Notes under the pieces: generated by a model
Databases searched by the model: none
Told to the model about the DNA's origin: nothing
What the model saw: the letters and a program-made list of their open reading frames with translations, nothing else
Assembly: GCF_932526225.1 (NCBI RefSeq)
Contig: NC_064040.1
Coordinates: forward strand, 16,849,994 to 16,913,993
Source of the DNA: Nematostella vectensis
Taxonomy: Eukaryota; Cnidaria; Anthozoa; Actiniaria; Edwardsiidae
DNA: 64,000 nucleotides
Reading direction: 5' to 3'
Shown here: one piece after another, positions 1-12,000 of the stretch
How the letters are laid out: each line of letters starts with the position of its first letter
Numbering within the stretch: position 1 is the first letter of the stretch
Translations under genes and position numbers: made by a program

Positions 1-1647
1 ATTCAATCCAATATTAGTTTACAACAAATATACTTCTAACTTGTTTTTTTGCTGACGGTTTTTATATTGAGAAATGCAAGAACGCGTTTATTCCATACAC
101 GTTATTGATCATCTTCTATAATCCGCTATAATTCCAATTCTAATAAAACCATTGTAACGGCCTGTACAGCACTATTCCGAATTGACAAACCCTACCAAAG
201 GAATAAAACGGATAAATGAGGCTCGTTTCGCACTCCAGAATAATCCACAAAGCAACATGTTATTGGTCTGTTTTATTGAAAATTTGATAAACTGGTAAAA
301 TTACGACATTTGTTAACGGAACGTTCTTTTGGTACTGCATATTAGAATATGATTATGTTGAGGTATCTATGATTTGAAGAGCAACAAAAAAAGGATTATT
401 TTTTTCTCAAGCCAGAATTTCTACATGAGCATTAGGTGTGAGACTGCCCGAGCTTTTACGATTTTTTCAGAAGAGGTTGTTAGGAGAGCAGTAGATACTT
501 GGTGGTGGTGGTGGGGGGGGGGGGGAGGGGGGGCAGGGGGGCAGGCTGCAAAAGCAAGGAATACAAGTGCTGAAATACCCGCCAAAAAAAGGAAAGTGAA
601 CAACAAGGACAGATGGTTCGTATATAGGAAAAAAATATTTCAACCAAGAACCCCCGTCCCCTCCAAAAAATATTAATTGGCATGTTTATGACTAGAGTTA
701 AAGTAAAAATGTCTTCGACAGGAGAGAGACAAAAATACCAGGGCGGTGGTGCTCGACAAAATGTACGGATGCTATCGGTTCATCTGCTAAACTTATGCTT
801 ATTTGCAGTGTAAGTATAAAATATAAAGATCAGAATAGCCTTATATATAGTCAGATGGGTGAATAACGGGTTGTAATTTGGGGGATTGTAAAGAACCACT
901 TAGATAATGTTGTCATCATCTTGTGGTTGTGTTTTTTCAAATAAAATATCACAAAGCTTGGTGCGGCAACAAGATGTTGACAACGTTATCCGGTTGAAGT
1001 CTACTTTAATGCTCAATAATACGAGCATCTAGGAATAAATTCAAACAAAACTATAAACTAAATAATTTACAATATCTTTCAATAAATTATACAAAACTTA
1101 CTCTCTTGGTAGCCTCTCTGTGGAGCAGATGGGTTGGTGCGATAGATTATTTTACCATTGGCAGTAAGCGGTCCCGACAGCAGGCGGCACGATGAGGCAT
1201 TCAGGGAAATTGGGAGAAACCTTTTCCCGCAGTCACTTTGTATGCCACACTGTGTCGCGCAAATTGTCGCCAAAAAGCACGGTAAAAACGTAAAAATAAT
1301 CTACCGACCAACAAGATCAAAAAGGCTTAAAAAAGTCACACTCATTCTATCCATAACAATCACAACCGCTACTCTAATTTATGCTTCCAATTCATCGATT
1401 GTACGGGCAGTCCCTTTCAAACGGCTAATAGGCCACGCAATGTCTCGCCACACGGACGGGCCATGCACCGTACTTAATGCAGGCTATTTTGCTTTCCTGG
1501 TGAGTGATTACTCACATATCGACCCTTTCCTACTTAGCCTGTAGGTAGTTCATCTGCCCTTCATATTGTAATCTAAGTTCCTCGACTCACAAATTCTGCT
1601 CGGGTTGGCCACTGTATCGCCCGCTAGCATGGGCGAAATTTGTCGCC

Positions 1648-1794
1648 CTAGTCCTGCATCTCCTCCGGCATGTCGTGTGGGTTCACAATCCCTGGTACTG
1701 ACAGCTGCACTTTGCGCTTCTCTTCCTCCGCCGACTTTAGCTGAGTCTCTCGCTCTTCAAGGTAGAGGTCCGTCGAGTCCTCGGATCGGTATTC
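1648..1794 (-). pseudogene. Duplicated, still-open copy of the XPO1 terminal exon
   Basis: On the minus strand a splice acceptor (CCACAG) is followed by 48 codons and TAG, encoding a C-terminus with the features of exportin-1: an acidic stretch, LEERE, a charged helix, SVPGI and NPHDMPEEM. It matches the exon at 10706-10852 at every residue; a CGA/CGG arginine codon is a synonymous difference. The acceptor and stop are intact. It lies 9 kb downstream of the real last exon in the same orientation, so it could serve as an alternative last exon or be an inert duplicate. No other XPO1 exon is present between the copies. Confidence 0.85.
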
Positions 1795-1919
1795 CTGTGG
1801 TTATGCAAAGTTGATAAAGGTCGCACGTTAGGACACAAGATAACACAAGAGATAATCGGTCAAACACAAGCGCGGCATAATCAAGCAGCTGCGTTCTCAC
1901 GTTGCGCTTCTGTTGCAGT

Positions 1920-3268
1920 GTGCGCGTCCTAGTGTGAGCCAGTTCTAGTGTGGCCCATAGTCCTAGTGTGAGCCAGCCCTAAGTGTGAGCCGGTCCTAAG
2001 TGTGAGCCAGTCCTAAGTGTGAGCCAGTCCTAGTGTGAGCCAGTCCTAGTGTGAGCCAGTCCTAGTGTGGCCCAGTCCTAGTGTAAGCCAGTCCTAGTGT
2101 GGCCCATAGTCCTAGTGTGAGCCAGTCCTAAGTGTGAGCCAGTCCTAGTGTGAGCCAGTCCTAAGTGTGAGCCAGTCCAAGGGTGAGCCAGTCCTAGTGT
2201 GAGCCAGTCCTAATGTGGCCCATAATCCTAGTGTGGCCCATAGTCCTAGTGTGAGCCAGTCCTAATGTGGCCCATAATCCTAGTGTGAGCCAGTCCTAAG
2301 TGTGAGCCAGTCCTAGTGTGAGCCAGTCCTAAGTGTGAGCCAGTCCTAAGTGTGAGCCAGTCCTAGTGTGAGCCAGTCCTAAGTGTGAGCCAGTCCTAAG
2401 TGTGAGCAAGTCCTAGGGTGACCCATAGTCCTAGTGTGGCCCATAGTCCTAGTGTGGCCCATAGTCCTAGTGTGGCCCATAGTCCTAGTGTGGCCCATAG
2501 TCCTAGTGTGGCCCATAGTCCTAGTGTGAGCCATAGTCCTAGTGTGGCCCATAGTCCTAGTGTGGCCCAGTCCTAGTGTGGCCCATAGTCCTAGTGTGAG
2601 CCAGTCCTAAGTGTGAGCCAGTCCAAGGGTGAGCCAGTCCTAGTGTGAGCCAGTCCTAATGTGGCCCATAATCCTAGTGTGGCCCATAGTCCTAGTGTGA
2701 GCCAGTCCTAATGTGGCCCATAATCCTAGTGTGAGCCAGTCCTAAGTGTGAGCCAGTCCTAGTGTGAGCCAGTCCTAAGTGTGAGCCAGTCCTAAGTGTG
2801 AGCCAGTCCTAGGGTGACCCATAGTCCTAGTGTGGCCCATAGTCCTAGTGTGGCCCATAGTCCTAGTGTGGCCCATAGTCCTAGTGTGGCCCATAGTCCT
2901 AGTGTGGCCCATAGTCCTAGTGTGGCCCATAGTCCTAGTGTGGCCCATAGTCCTAGTGTGGCCCATAGTCCTAGTGTGGCCCATAGTCCTAGTGTGGCCC
3001 AGTCCTAAGTGTGAGCCAGTCCTAGTGTGAGCCAGTCCTAGTGTGGCCCAGTCCTAGTGTGAGCCAGTCCTAGTGTGAGCCAGTCCTAGTGTGGCCCATA
3101 GTCCTAGTGTGGCCCAGTCCTAGTGTGAGCCAGTCCTAGTGTGGCCCATAGTCCTAGATTGAGCCAGTCCTAAGTGTGAGCCAGTCCTAGTGTGAGCCAG
3201 TCCTAGTGTGACCCAGTCCTGGTGTGAGCTAGTCCTAGATTGACCCAGTCCTGGTGTGGCCCAGTACT
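1920..3268. repeat. 16-19 bp satellite array, heterogeneous (left copy)
   Basis: Tandem units of the type GTCCTAGTGTGGCCCATA (18 bp) are mixed with GTCCTAGTGTGAGCCA (16 bp) and GTCCTAAGTGTGAGCCA (17 bp). A higher-order repeat is visible: the rare unit GTCCAAGGGT occurs at 2175 and 2621, and TCCTAGGGTG at 2411 and 2808, with the same succession of unit types between. Open frames read through this array on both strands are products of the repeat period and not genes. Confidence 0.97.
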
Positions 3269-3515
3269 AAGAAAGGCAAACCACCTGGCCTGTCCAAGTA
3301 TAAAGCTATTTGCCTTTATTTTGACTAAGAAAGGCAAACCACCTGGCCTGTCTTAGTATAAAGCTAATTACCTTTATTTGTACTAAGAAAGGCAAACCTT
3401 TATTTTTACTAAGAAAGGCAAACCACCTGGCCTGTCCTAGTATAAAGCTATTTCCCTCTATTTTGACTAAGAAAGGCAAACCACCTGGCCTGTTCTAGTG
3501 TAAAGCCATTATATC
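3269..3515. repeat. ~57 bp minisatellite (left copy, about four units)
   Basis: Units contain ACTAAGAAAGGCAAACCACC, GGCCTGTC and TATAAAGCTATTTGCC. One unit keeps AAGCTAATTACC, the form found at the end of XPO1's penultimate exon near 14179. The duplication boundary falls inside this array. Confidence 0.93.
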
Positions 3516-6500
3516 ATGACGCCATTTGTTTACATTTGGTAGCAAGCTGTAATCCAGTTGCCCAGTGGTTATAGTCCAGTAGCCCGCCTGTGATTGGAGG
3601 AAATGAATAGAAGCTTGAAATAAATAAACCTTGTTCGTTCAATTGCCAGAAAATGACTTAATGACCAATTTACTGTTGATGAAAATAAACAGATATATCG
3701 TATAATAAAATGGTATAAAAATATTCAAAATGGCTGCATCCAAATGTGAAATGGAAGAGGCAGGAAATATCAATTTTAAAATGAAAATTGACAGTATTGA
3801 AAAAAGCATAGGTATTTCTCTATTTCAAAGTCAGAATGACAAGTTTAAATTTAGAAATAAACTTTTTTCGTTAACAAAAAATGAAATAATTGCCAAAAGT
3901 AGAATTGCCGGAAATTTTCACTGATTGAATTAATCAAAAAATCACCAAAAAGGATTGTTTTAACTTTTAGACTCTTATTAACTTCTGTAGTTGGGACTAC
4001 GGGTTTTATGGATCCCCTTTTTTATACCCTTGGGCAAATATATTTTAAGACAATTTTACGTTTAAAAAAAACGTATGATACAATTACTTAATTGCATTAA
4101 GAATAAAAGATGAAGTAAATCACATGGTAACGGAGGTTACTAGCAGAATTGCCCTGACACTTTATAAAAGAAAACCTAACTATTGCAATCTTCCGAAGAG
4201 AGACTTTTGTAAGTATTTCAACAATATATCAATTGAAAGAAAAAAATAACATTTGAATGATTGAAAATATCAACTACTAAGTACTCATTGTAGGAAGTAT
4301 ATGCTAACCAGTCAACTGACTGAATACAAAAATTGAAAACGCAAGCAAAAACCTCAAAGAAAACATAGAAATCTGCCTTAGAAGCCGCATTTTAGTATTA
4401 TTCTTATAGATTCTGTTCTAAAAGAAAGACAAGAAAGTGGATAAAAGTGCATAAATTATTATACTTGGATAAAAGTCACCTCCGTTACTTCTTGCGTTAC
4501 TGATCTTTAAACATTAACAAAAAAAAATCCCATATAAGCAAGGAAGAACTTACTCGATTCGGATACCTCGATTCTTTGTGATTAATTTGCAGTGCGCTGG
4601 AGCTTTGTTAAGGTTTCTCTTTTGAGAGTTATGAGTCGATACTTAGCTTGCACATGGAACTGTGCAAAACTAACAATTTCGCCAATGGAAAAATAATAAG
4701 TGTGCGCTGGGTATATACATTGTTGCGCGGCATAACTAGATTTGAGATAGAGGATTAGGAACTTTATTCCAGTAAAGAGCTCAAAATCTCCCCTGTAAGG
4801 AGATAGACACGTTATTTTGTGCTTTCATCTTTCCGTTACAATTTTAGTTACGATCGCATAAAACAAAAATGCAAGTATTTTCTACTGAAAACCTATCGAA
4901 TATATTTCTACTATTACACTTCCTATTCTATTATCTCGAAATGTAATTGCGAATGTCATTTGCGCGACCTCGATGGAAGTACTATATTTGACTAAAATAG
5001 CATTTTCTGAATCCAAATGAGCCTCAAACCAACCGAAAAGAGTCCAAAAAACTCAAACTAATGTCTAGAATATATTTGTAGGCTCTAAACATCCCATTAA
5101 TGTAAAAAAAAAGCGGATTTGTTTGACCAGAAGCTGAAGATCCTAAACTCGCGGTAACGGAGGTTATGCGGTAACACAGGCAAAAGAGGTTATTTTTAAA
5201 CAATATGTTGCTGCCACATCTTCGAATTCACGCTTAACAGAAATATCTATATTGTATTGCGTTCATATCAGTCAGTTGTAAAAACCTGCAAAGTTTACAA
5301 TTCTCTAATAATTTTTGATCTTGGAAAAAATGCGATAACGGAGGTTACGCTCTTATCTCTAGGCTCCAATTTGGGAGTTTTCAATTCTTAAGAAAAAATA
5401 CGTGGCCAAACTTACTGCCTGAAAAATATATGTTAATTGAGGTAACGGAGACATTGCACATTGGACATTGTGCATTGCATCAAAACTCGGGGAAAAATAG
5501 GCACGATTATAGTTTATTATCTTTTCTATAGGGAAAAAAAGTTGTTTGTCGATGTCACTTTGATTTGCCTCCACAAACCTCCTTACCGCCATGGCTATTT
5601 ATTGAATATTGGGCTGTGAACATGAGGCACAACTGGCAGCTTCCAAAACAAATTGCGGCAAAATGGCGAATATTTACTCAATGAAGCTGTATACCGTTTG
5701 AAAGGTCAATAATTCTGCCCACTTTAACAGAAAGACAGGTTTTAATCGTAATGTGTACATTTAGCGTAGAATGGGTGTGTACACATCTGAACAAGCTCCT
5801 AGAAAACAGGAAACTTCATGAATCGTCCTAGAGTGGTTTTCAAAAACCTGTGAAATACTATTTAGTACTAATACACTGTAATTTCTTTGTTCTCTTTTGT
5901 TCTGGCTTGACTATTACATCTTAACAACTGCATTTTGTCACATTAGATTTTGAAAACTACTCTAACTGCCGATAGAGAGTTTTAATTTTCCAATTTTAGC
6001 TTCCCTTGACAGTGCTTTTAACGAGGCTCGAAATAGTTATTTTCGGATTCTTTGGTCAGAGACCAGTACTGTATCTAACATAATTAATACTTCCCTTTAT
6101 TTGAGACACATTTGATTGTCTGCAGACGACTTCTATATATTTTTTTCGATCTTAGAGCGCATTTCTATATATCAAATTCTGCATTTGCACAAGGCAAAAA
6201 ATACATACAAATCTCTTTACTGTTTACATTGCAAACATAACCAACCCATTATCTAATTCTTGAACAGGAATATTCCTGATTGCAGCAAATAGTCAATTTG
6301 GGTATCTTCACTTACGCGACTCCACCATGGCCAGTCTTTCGTAAGACGAGGAAAAGACTTCTGTTCACAGTGAACACAAAGACTATCACGCAAAGAGGAA
6401 AATTTCAACGCGACAGAAGGTATGATGCGTCATACTTATATTTTAACATCTTATTACTTTTTTCTGCTTAGTTCATTCCTTCTTATTATAGTTTTCTTTT

Positions 6501-6900
6501 CTGTTTTTCTTTTAGTTATTAGTTTTCTAAAAAGAAATAGCAGCTGTCTTGGAACATACAGGGGGTCATCTCTAATCCTTTAACTTTAAATTGCATTCTT
6601 CCACTTTTTGGGGGAAGGAGCAATTGTACTTATAGTTCATGCCTAGATACTACGCTCGACTTTACCTGTCGAACCTAGCTAGCATGCCTTACACAGTATA
6701 TTAATTTGGCGTCGCTGTTGCATACCATATTCCCTCGTACCGTATTTACTCTATTCCTATTAAATCTACTCCCTCCTTCCCCCTAGTCAACAATCCTACA
6801 CCTTCTCAAATGCCGGCTTGTACCCTTCTCTCGATCATAGAAATCGCCTTTTTTAGTAGCGGCTTGCCAATTTTCTGCAAGCAAAATATTGTTTCTGTTC
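3516..6900. other. Stretch without a convincing gene
   Basis: AT-rich sequence. The only open frame worth naming is a 64-codon one at 3730-3924 (plus), lysine-rich and matching nothing I know. A motif GGTAACGGAGGTTA and close variants occur at 4126, 4475 (reverse strand), 5153, 5334 and 5441. The 5' untranslated exon of the secreted-peptide gene probably lies in the last part, because an acceptor AG sits just before its ATG. Confidence 0.5.
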
Positions 6901-6917
6901 GTTTTTATATATTACAG

Positions 6918-8476
6918 ATGAAGTACACTAGCGCACTCGCAATTCTCGCACTGCTAATCGGTGCCGCCATTGCAGAAGAAAATGAGTCTGAGAACGTCTA
7001 CCAACCAGCGAATGAGAAGCGGACTGATGGTACAGTAGTCTAAACCCCTACCCCTCCCCCCACCTTTCGTCATGGATGATTGCACGGAAGATGTTCGATC
7101 ACACAATAGGCTCTGTTAGAGAGCAATTCTAGTATTTTCTTATTCTGACGTGATTTGGACCCTGTTAGGGTAGCCAGCTAGCCGGCTCTCAATAAGGGTT
7201 ATTCAGTAGTGTTTTGTTTCAAAGACTGGGGGCCCTGTGGCGTTTAACTGGACCGGCCTGCACACGTACCCTCGCCCCAGTGAACCTCGGCCTTTATCAC
7301 ATGTTCGAAAAAAAAATCATTTTCGAATGAGCAAAAAGAGAGTTCGCTAGCAAGCTAGTGTCTATTCTTACACTTTTTTTCTATGTCATATCACACTTCA
7401 AAGATGACGAAGGGCGATCATACTCGAATTCCCTTTATTACAACTACTATGACGAGATTGCTACCTCCGTGTGCTCAAGCGTGCCAAACAGATCCGGGAT
7501 GCGATTTGCAGTGCGAAGAAAATGCCCCAGCACGTCCACCTGCCAGCAGATCTGTACCGGCGCCAAAGTCACTGCTCAGTTGCAGTGGTCATGGACGAAA
7601 CACATGTGAGTCTTGGATAAAGGGGAAAAGAGTAACTTAACTTATACACTTAAGTTAAGCGTAACTTATACACTTAAGTTTAAATTCAGAGTCGTAGCAG
7701 GCCACGTAAGATTGGGGATAGCACAATACGGAAACATTAAGAAAATATTTGGGGGCACAGCCACGCCCAACTGGTCACTTTGAAATATATATATACTTTT
7801 TTTTGGGGGGGGGGGGGATGGGGCACATGCCCCCAGTGCCTCACCCCGGGTGCGGCCCTGTAATGGGGGGGGGGGGGGGGGGGTGAATGGCCCTAACAAA
7901 CCATATGCTTTATCGCTACACCGCCGGCTAAGAAAACAACTGTTGATGTACCAAACAGCTCGTCGGGCTGGCTAACTTTAGCTCTTTGGGAAGGGAAATG
8001 CGGGTATCTATGCCCCCCCCCCCCCCCACACAAGATCTCTATCTAGTGTTATCTGCTCAACAGGCGCTACTTGAGTGGAAAAACGGAGGCAATAGCGAGA
8101 TTTCGGAGCCGAGCTAAACCCCGCTATTTTTGGCCGAGCGCTAAGTCCGATATAACTGCTTTTCCAGTAGCCTTTTTGGGGCGCTTTTCTAGAGCCTATT
8201 TCGCAGGCTCATCTAATGTGCTTGATCCGCGCCCAGTGGCTCAGCTTCAGTACTCTTATTGGGTGGGAATTATTGCTGAAATAGCACTGTGTACGGACAT
8301 TATTGTCTTACAGGACGTTTGATTGTATTGAGTCACTCCACATCTACAAGAATCGCCCCGTCCTGTCGCCCGACAGCAACGCCGACACCGGAAAGATCGG
8401 CCTTCTTGTCTGGCGTTATCACACGTGTAACATGGCTAGCTGTGGCCCTAACTACTGTTGCTGTCAGAAGCGCTAA
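6918..8476 (+). CDS. Secreted cysteine-rich peptide precursor (3 exons)
   Basis: Coding exons 6918-7029, 7404-7605 and 8314-8476 join with agreeing phases to give 158 residues. AG directly precedes the ATG, so a 5' untranslated exon is likely upstream. Residues 1-19 form a signal peptide ending AAIA; an acidic segment ends in the dibasic EKR, a probable propeptide cleavage site. The mature part has ten cysteines, in a pattern with RKCPSTSTCQQIC in exon 2 and a C-terminus with GPNYCCC in exon 3. I recall similar uncharacterised secreted proteins in cnidarians; I cannot assign a function. A venom or nematocyst role is possible but not shown by the sequence. AATAAA follows at 8504. The gene lies between the two copies of the XPO1 terminal exon, on the opposite strand. 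Confidence 0.85.
7690..7880. repeat. Dispersed repeat with long G tracts (one of three copies)
   Basis: The segment with GGGGGCACAGCCACGCCC, a 'ctggtcact' core and runs of 13 or more G resembles 30380-30545 and 58700-58850, which share 'acacaatac', 'cagccacgcccc' or 'cacccctact' and G runs. I see no coding content. It is probably a non-autonomous mobile element copy inside intron 2 of the secreted-peptide gene. Confidence 0.55.
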
Positions 8477-8503
8477 TTTAGTGCCGCAGATGTGTAAACA
8501 TCG

Positions 8504-8509
8504 AATAAA
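8504..8509 (+). promoter_or_regulatory. Poly(A) signal of the secreted-peptide gene
   Basis: AATAAA lies 28 bases after the TAA stop at 8474-8476, in TCGAATAAACAG. The position is normal for a compact 3' UTR. Confidence 0.7.
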
Positions 8510-9072
8510 CAGAAACGAACATTGTTCTTGCTGTTGTTAAGGTTCTTTGGGTGGTCTTCAAGGTTTGGGGTGTAAGAGAATTTCGTGACATGGCTTAACT
8601 CCGTGTTGGACGCTGGATACCAGGATCGAGGATGCGCGGAGATAGTTTTTTTGTTCAGCAAGCATTGCAGATGCACATCCATTCCATTTAAAGATTCTGA
8701 AAGTCCAACCTTTTGGAATCTAGGTATTGTACAGGCCAGCAAATTATCCCTTGCCGCAAATGACCCCCAAAAACAACATAGCAGGCCCGCAAAAGATCCC
8801 GTAATAATTTACGGAACACAGAATGAAGTGTTAGACTCTATGCTAGATAAAAAAAGAACTGTTTCTGTAAAATAATTCTGAATTGAAGAAAATTAAATTA
8901 TACATTTTTATTTAAAAAAATTAAAATACATGTAAAAAATTAAGCAATATATTTTCTCTTAACCATCTGTATTTATCTAAAAAGATTAGACTTCTATCGC
9001 AATAACCTATGATAAATTTAAGCGGGATTTAGTGTTTTTAGCGACCAGGAATTCTAGAAAAAAACATGCGGA

Positions 9073-12000
9073 ATTCAATCCAATATTAGTTTACAACAAA
9101 TATACTTCTAACTTGTTTTTTTGCTGACGGTTTTTATATTGACAAATGCAAGAACGCGTTTATTCCATACACGTTATTGATCATCTTCTATAATCCGCTA
9201 TAATTCCAATTCTAATAAAACCATTGTAACGGCCTGTACAGCGCTATTCCGAATTAACAAACCCTACCAAAGGAATAAAACGGATAAATGAGGTTCGTTT
9301 ACTATCGCACTCCAGAATAATCCACAAAGCAACATGTTATCGGTCTGTTTTATTGGAAATTTGATAAACTCGTAAAATTACGACATTTGTTTACGGAACG
9401 TTCTTTTGGTACTGCATATTAGAATATGATTATGTTGAGGTATCTATGATTGGAAGAGCAACAAAAAAATGATTATTTTTTTATGTGAGACTGCCCGAGC
9501 TTCTACGATTTGTTAGGAGAGCAGTAGATACTTGGTGGGGGGGGGGGGGGGGGGGGGGGCAGGCTGCAAAAGCAAGGAATAAAAGTGCTGAAATACCCGC
9601 CAAAAAAAAAAAGGAAAGTGAAAAACAAGGACAGATGGTTCGTATATAGGAAAAAAATATTTCAACCAAGAACCCCCGTCCCCTCCAAAAAATATTAATT
9701 GGCATGTTTATGACTAGAGTTTGTCTTCGACAGGAGAAAGACATAAATACTAGGGCGGTGGTGCTCGACAAAATGTACGGATGCTATCGGTTTATCTGCT
9801 AAACTTATGCTTATTTGCAGTGTAAGTATAAAATATAACGATCAGAATAGCCTTATATATAGTCAGATGGGTGAATAACGGGTTATAATTTGGGGGATTG
9901 TAAAGAACCACTTAGATAATGTTGTCACCATCTTGTTGTTGTGTTTTTTCAAATAAAATATCACAAAGCTTGGTGCGGCAACAAGATGTTGACAACGTTA
10001 TCCGGTTGAAGTCTACTTTAATGCTCAATAATACGAGCATCTAGGAATAAATCCAAACGAAACTATAAACTAAATAATTTACAATATCTTTCAATAAATT
10101 ATACAAAACTTACTCTCTTGGTAGCCTCTCTGTGGAGCAGATGGGTTGGTGCGATAGATTATTTTACCATTGGCAGTAAGCGGTCCCGACAGCAGGCGGC
10201 ACGATGAGGCATTCAGGGAAATTGGGAGAAACCTTTTCCCGCAGTCAGTTTGTATGCCACACTGTGTCGCGCAAATTGTCGCCAGCAAGCACGGTAAAAA
10301 CGTAAAAATAATCTACCGATCAACAAGATCAAAAAGGCTTTAAAAAGTCACACTCATTCTATCCATAACAATCACAACCGCTACTCTAATTCATGCTTCC
10401 AATTCATCGATTGTTCCACGCGCGATAAGGTGTACGACCACACCACGGGCAGTCCCTTTCAAACGGCTAATAGGCCCCGCAATGTCTCGCCACACGGACG
10501 GGCCAAGCACAGTACTTAATGCAGGCTATTTTGCTTTCCTGGTGAGTGATTACTCACATATCGACCCTTTCCTACTTAGCTCGTAGGTAGTTCATCTGCC
10601 CATCATATTGTAATCTTAGTTCCTCGTCTCACAAATTCTGCTCGGGTTGGCCACAGAGCGTCTTGGGCACTGTATCGCCCGCTAGCATGGGCGAAATTTG
10701 TCGCCCTAGTCCTGCATCTCCTCCGGCATGTCGTGTGGGTTCACAATCCCTGGTACTGACAGCTGCACTTTGCGCTTCTCTTCCTCCGCCGACTTTAGCT
10801 GAGTCTCTCGCTCTTCAAGGTAGAGGTCCGTCGAGTCCTCGGACCGGTATTCCTGTGGTTATGCAAAGTTGATAAAGGTCTAACGTTAGGACACAAGATA
10901 ACACAAGAGATAATCGGTCAAACACAAGCGCGACATAATCAAGCAGCTGCGTTCTCACATTGCGCTTCCGTTGCAGTGTGCGCGTCCTAGTGTGAGCCAG
11001 TTCTAGTGTGGCCCATAGTCCTAAGTGTGGCCCATAGTCCTAAGTGTGGCCCATAGTCCTAAGTGTGGCCCATAGTCCTAAGTGTGGCCCATAGTCCTAA
11101 GTGTGGCCCATAGTCCTAAGTGTGGCCCATAGTCCTAAGTGTGGCCCATAGTCCTAAGTGTGGCCCATAGTCCTAAGTGTGGCCCATAGTCCTAAGTGTG
11201 GCCCATAGTCCTAAGTGTGGCCCATAGTCCTAAGTGTGGCCCATAGTCCTAAGTGTGGCCCATAGTCCTAAGTGTGGCCCATAGTCCTAAGTGTGGCCCA
11301 TAGTCCTAAGTGTGGCCCATAGTCCTAAGTGTGGCCCATAGTCCTAAGTGTGGCCCATAGTCCTAAGTGTGGCCCATAGTCCTAAGTGTGGCCCATAGTC
11401 CTAAGTGTGGCCCATAGTCCTAAGTGTGGCCCATAGTCCTAAGTGTGGCCCATAGTCCTAAGTGTGGCCCATAGTCCTAAGTGTGGCCCATAGTCCTAAG
11501 TGTGGCCCATAGTCCTAGTGTGGCCCATAGTCCTAGTGTGGCCCATAGTCCTAGTGTGGCCCATAGTCCTAAGTGTGGCCCATAGTCCTAAGTGTGGCCC
11601 ATAGTCCTAAGTGTGGCCCATAGTCCTAAGTGTGGCCCATAGTCCTAAGTGTGGCCCATAGTCCTAAGTGTGGCCCATAGTCCTAAGTGTGGCCCATAGT
11701 CCTAAGTGTGGCCCATAGTCCTAAGTGTGGCCCATAGTCCTAAGTGTGGCCCATAGTCCTAAGTGTGGCCCATAGTCCTAAGTGTGGCCCATAGTCCTAA
11801 GTGTGGCCCATAGTCCTAAGTGTGGCCCATAGTCCTAAGTGTGGCCCATAGTCCTAAGTGTGGCCCATAGTCCTAAGTGTGGCCCATAGTCCTAAGTGTG
11901 GCCCATAGTCCTAGTGTGGCCCATAGTCCTAGTGTGGCCCATAGTCCTAAGTGTGGCCCATAGTCCTAAGTGTGGCCCATAGTCCTAGTGTGGCCCATAG

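Larger units (their letters stand above)
1..3515. repeat. Left copy of a large duplicated block (XPO1 3' end plus satellites)
   Basis: The first bases of the window reappear at 9073, and the match continues with small indels through 1-1920 against 9073-10980. The offset is 9072 at the start and 9058 near the exon copy; differences include G-tract lengths and a ~35-bp insertion in the right copy near 10415. The block holds a copy of the XPO1 terminal exon (minus strand), the adjoining intron side, an 16-19 bp satellite and a short stretch of the ~57-bp minisatellite. Homology stops near 3515, inside the minisatellite. The left limit lies outside the window. Confidence 0.93.

Noticed and set aside
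374-676. A 100-codon frame with poly-W and poly-G.
   Set aside because: It is generated by GGT repeats and a long G tract; the equivalent frame in the second block copy is not preserved.
2775-3030. Open frames on both strands encoding perfect short peptide repeats.
   Set aside because: They follow from the 18-bp satellite period, which is a multiple of three; no start context, splice site or unique sequence supports translation.
10663-10872. Plus-strand 69-codon frame, repeated at 1605-1814.
   Set aside because: It is the antisense shadow of the XPO1 terminal exon on the minus strand, which explains its conservation.
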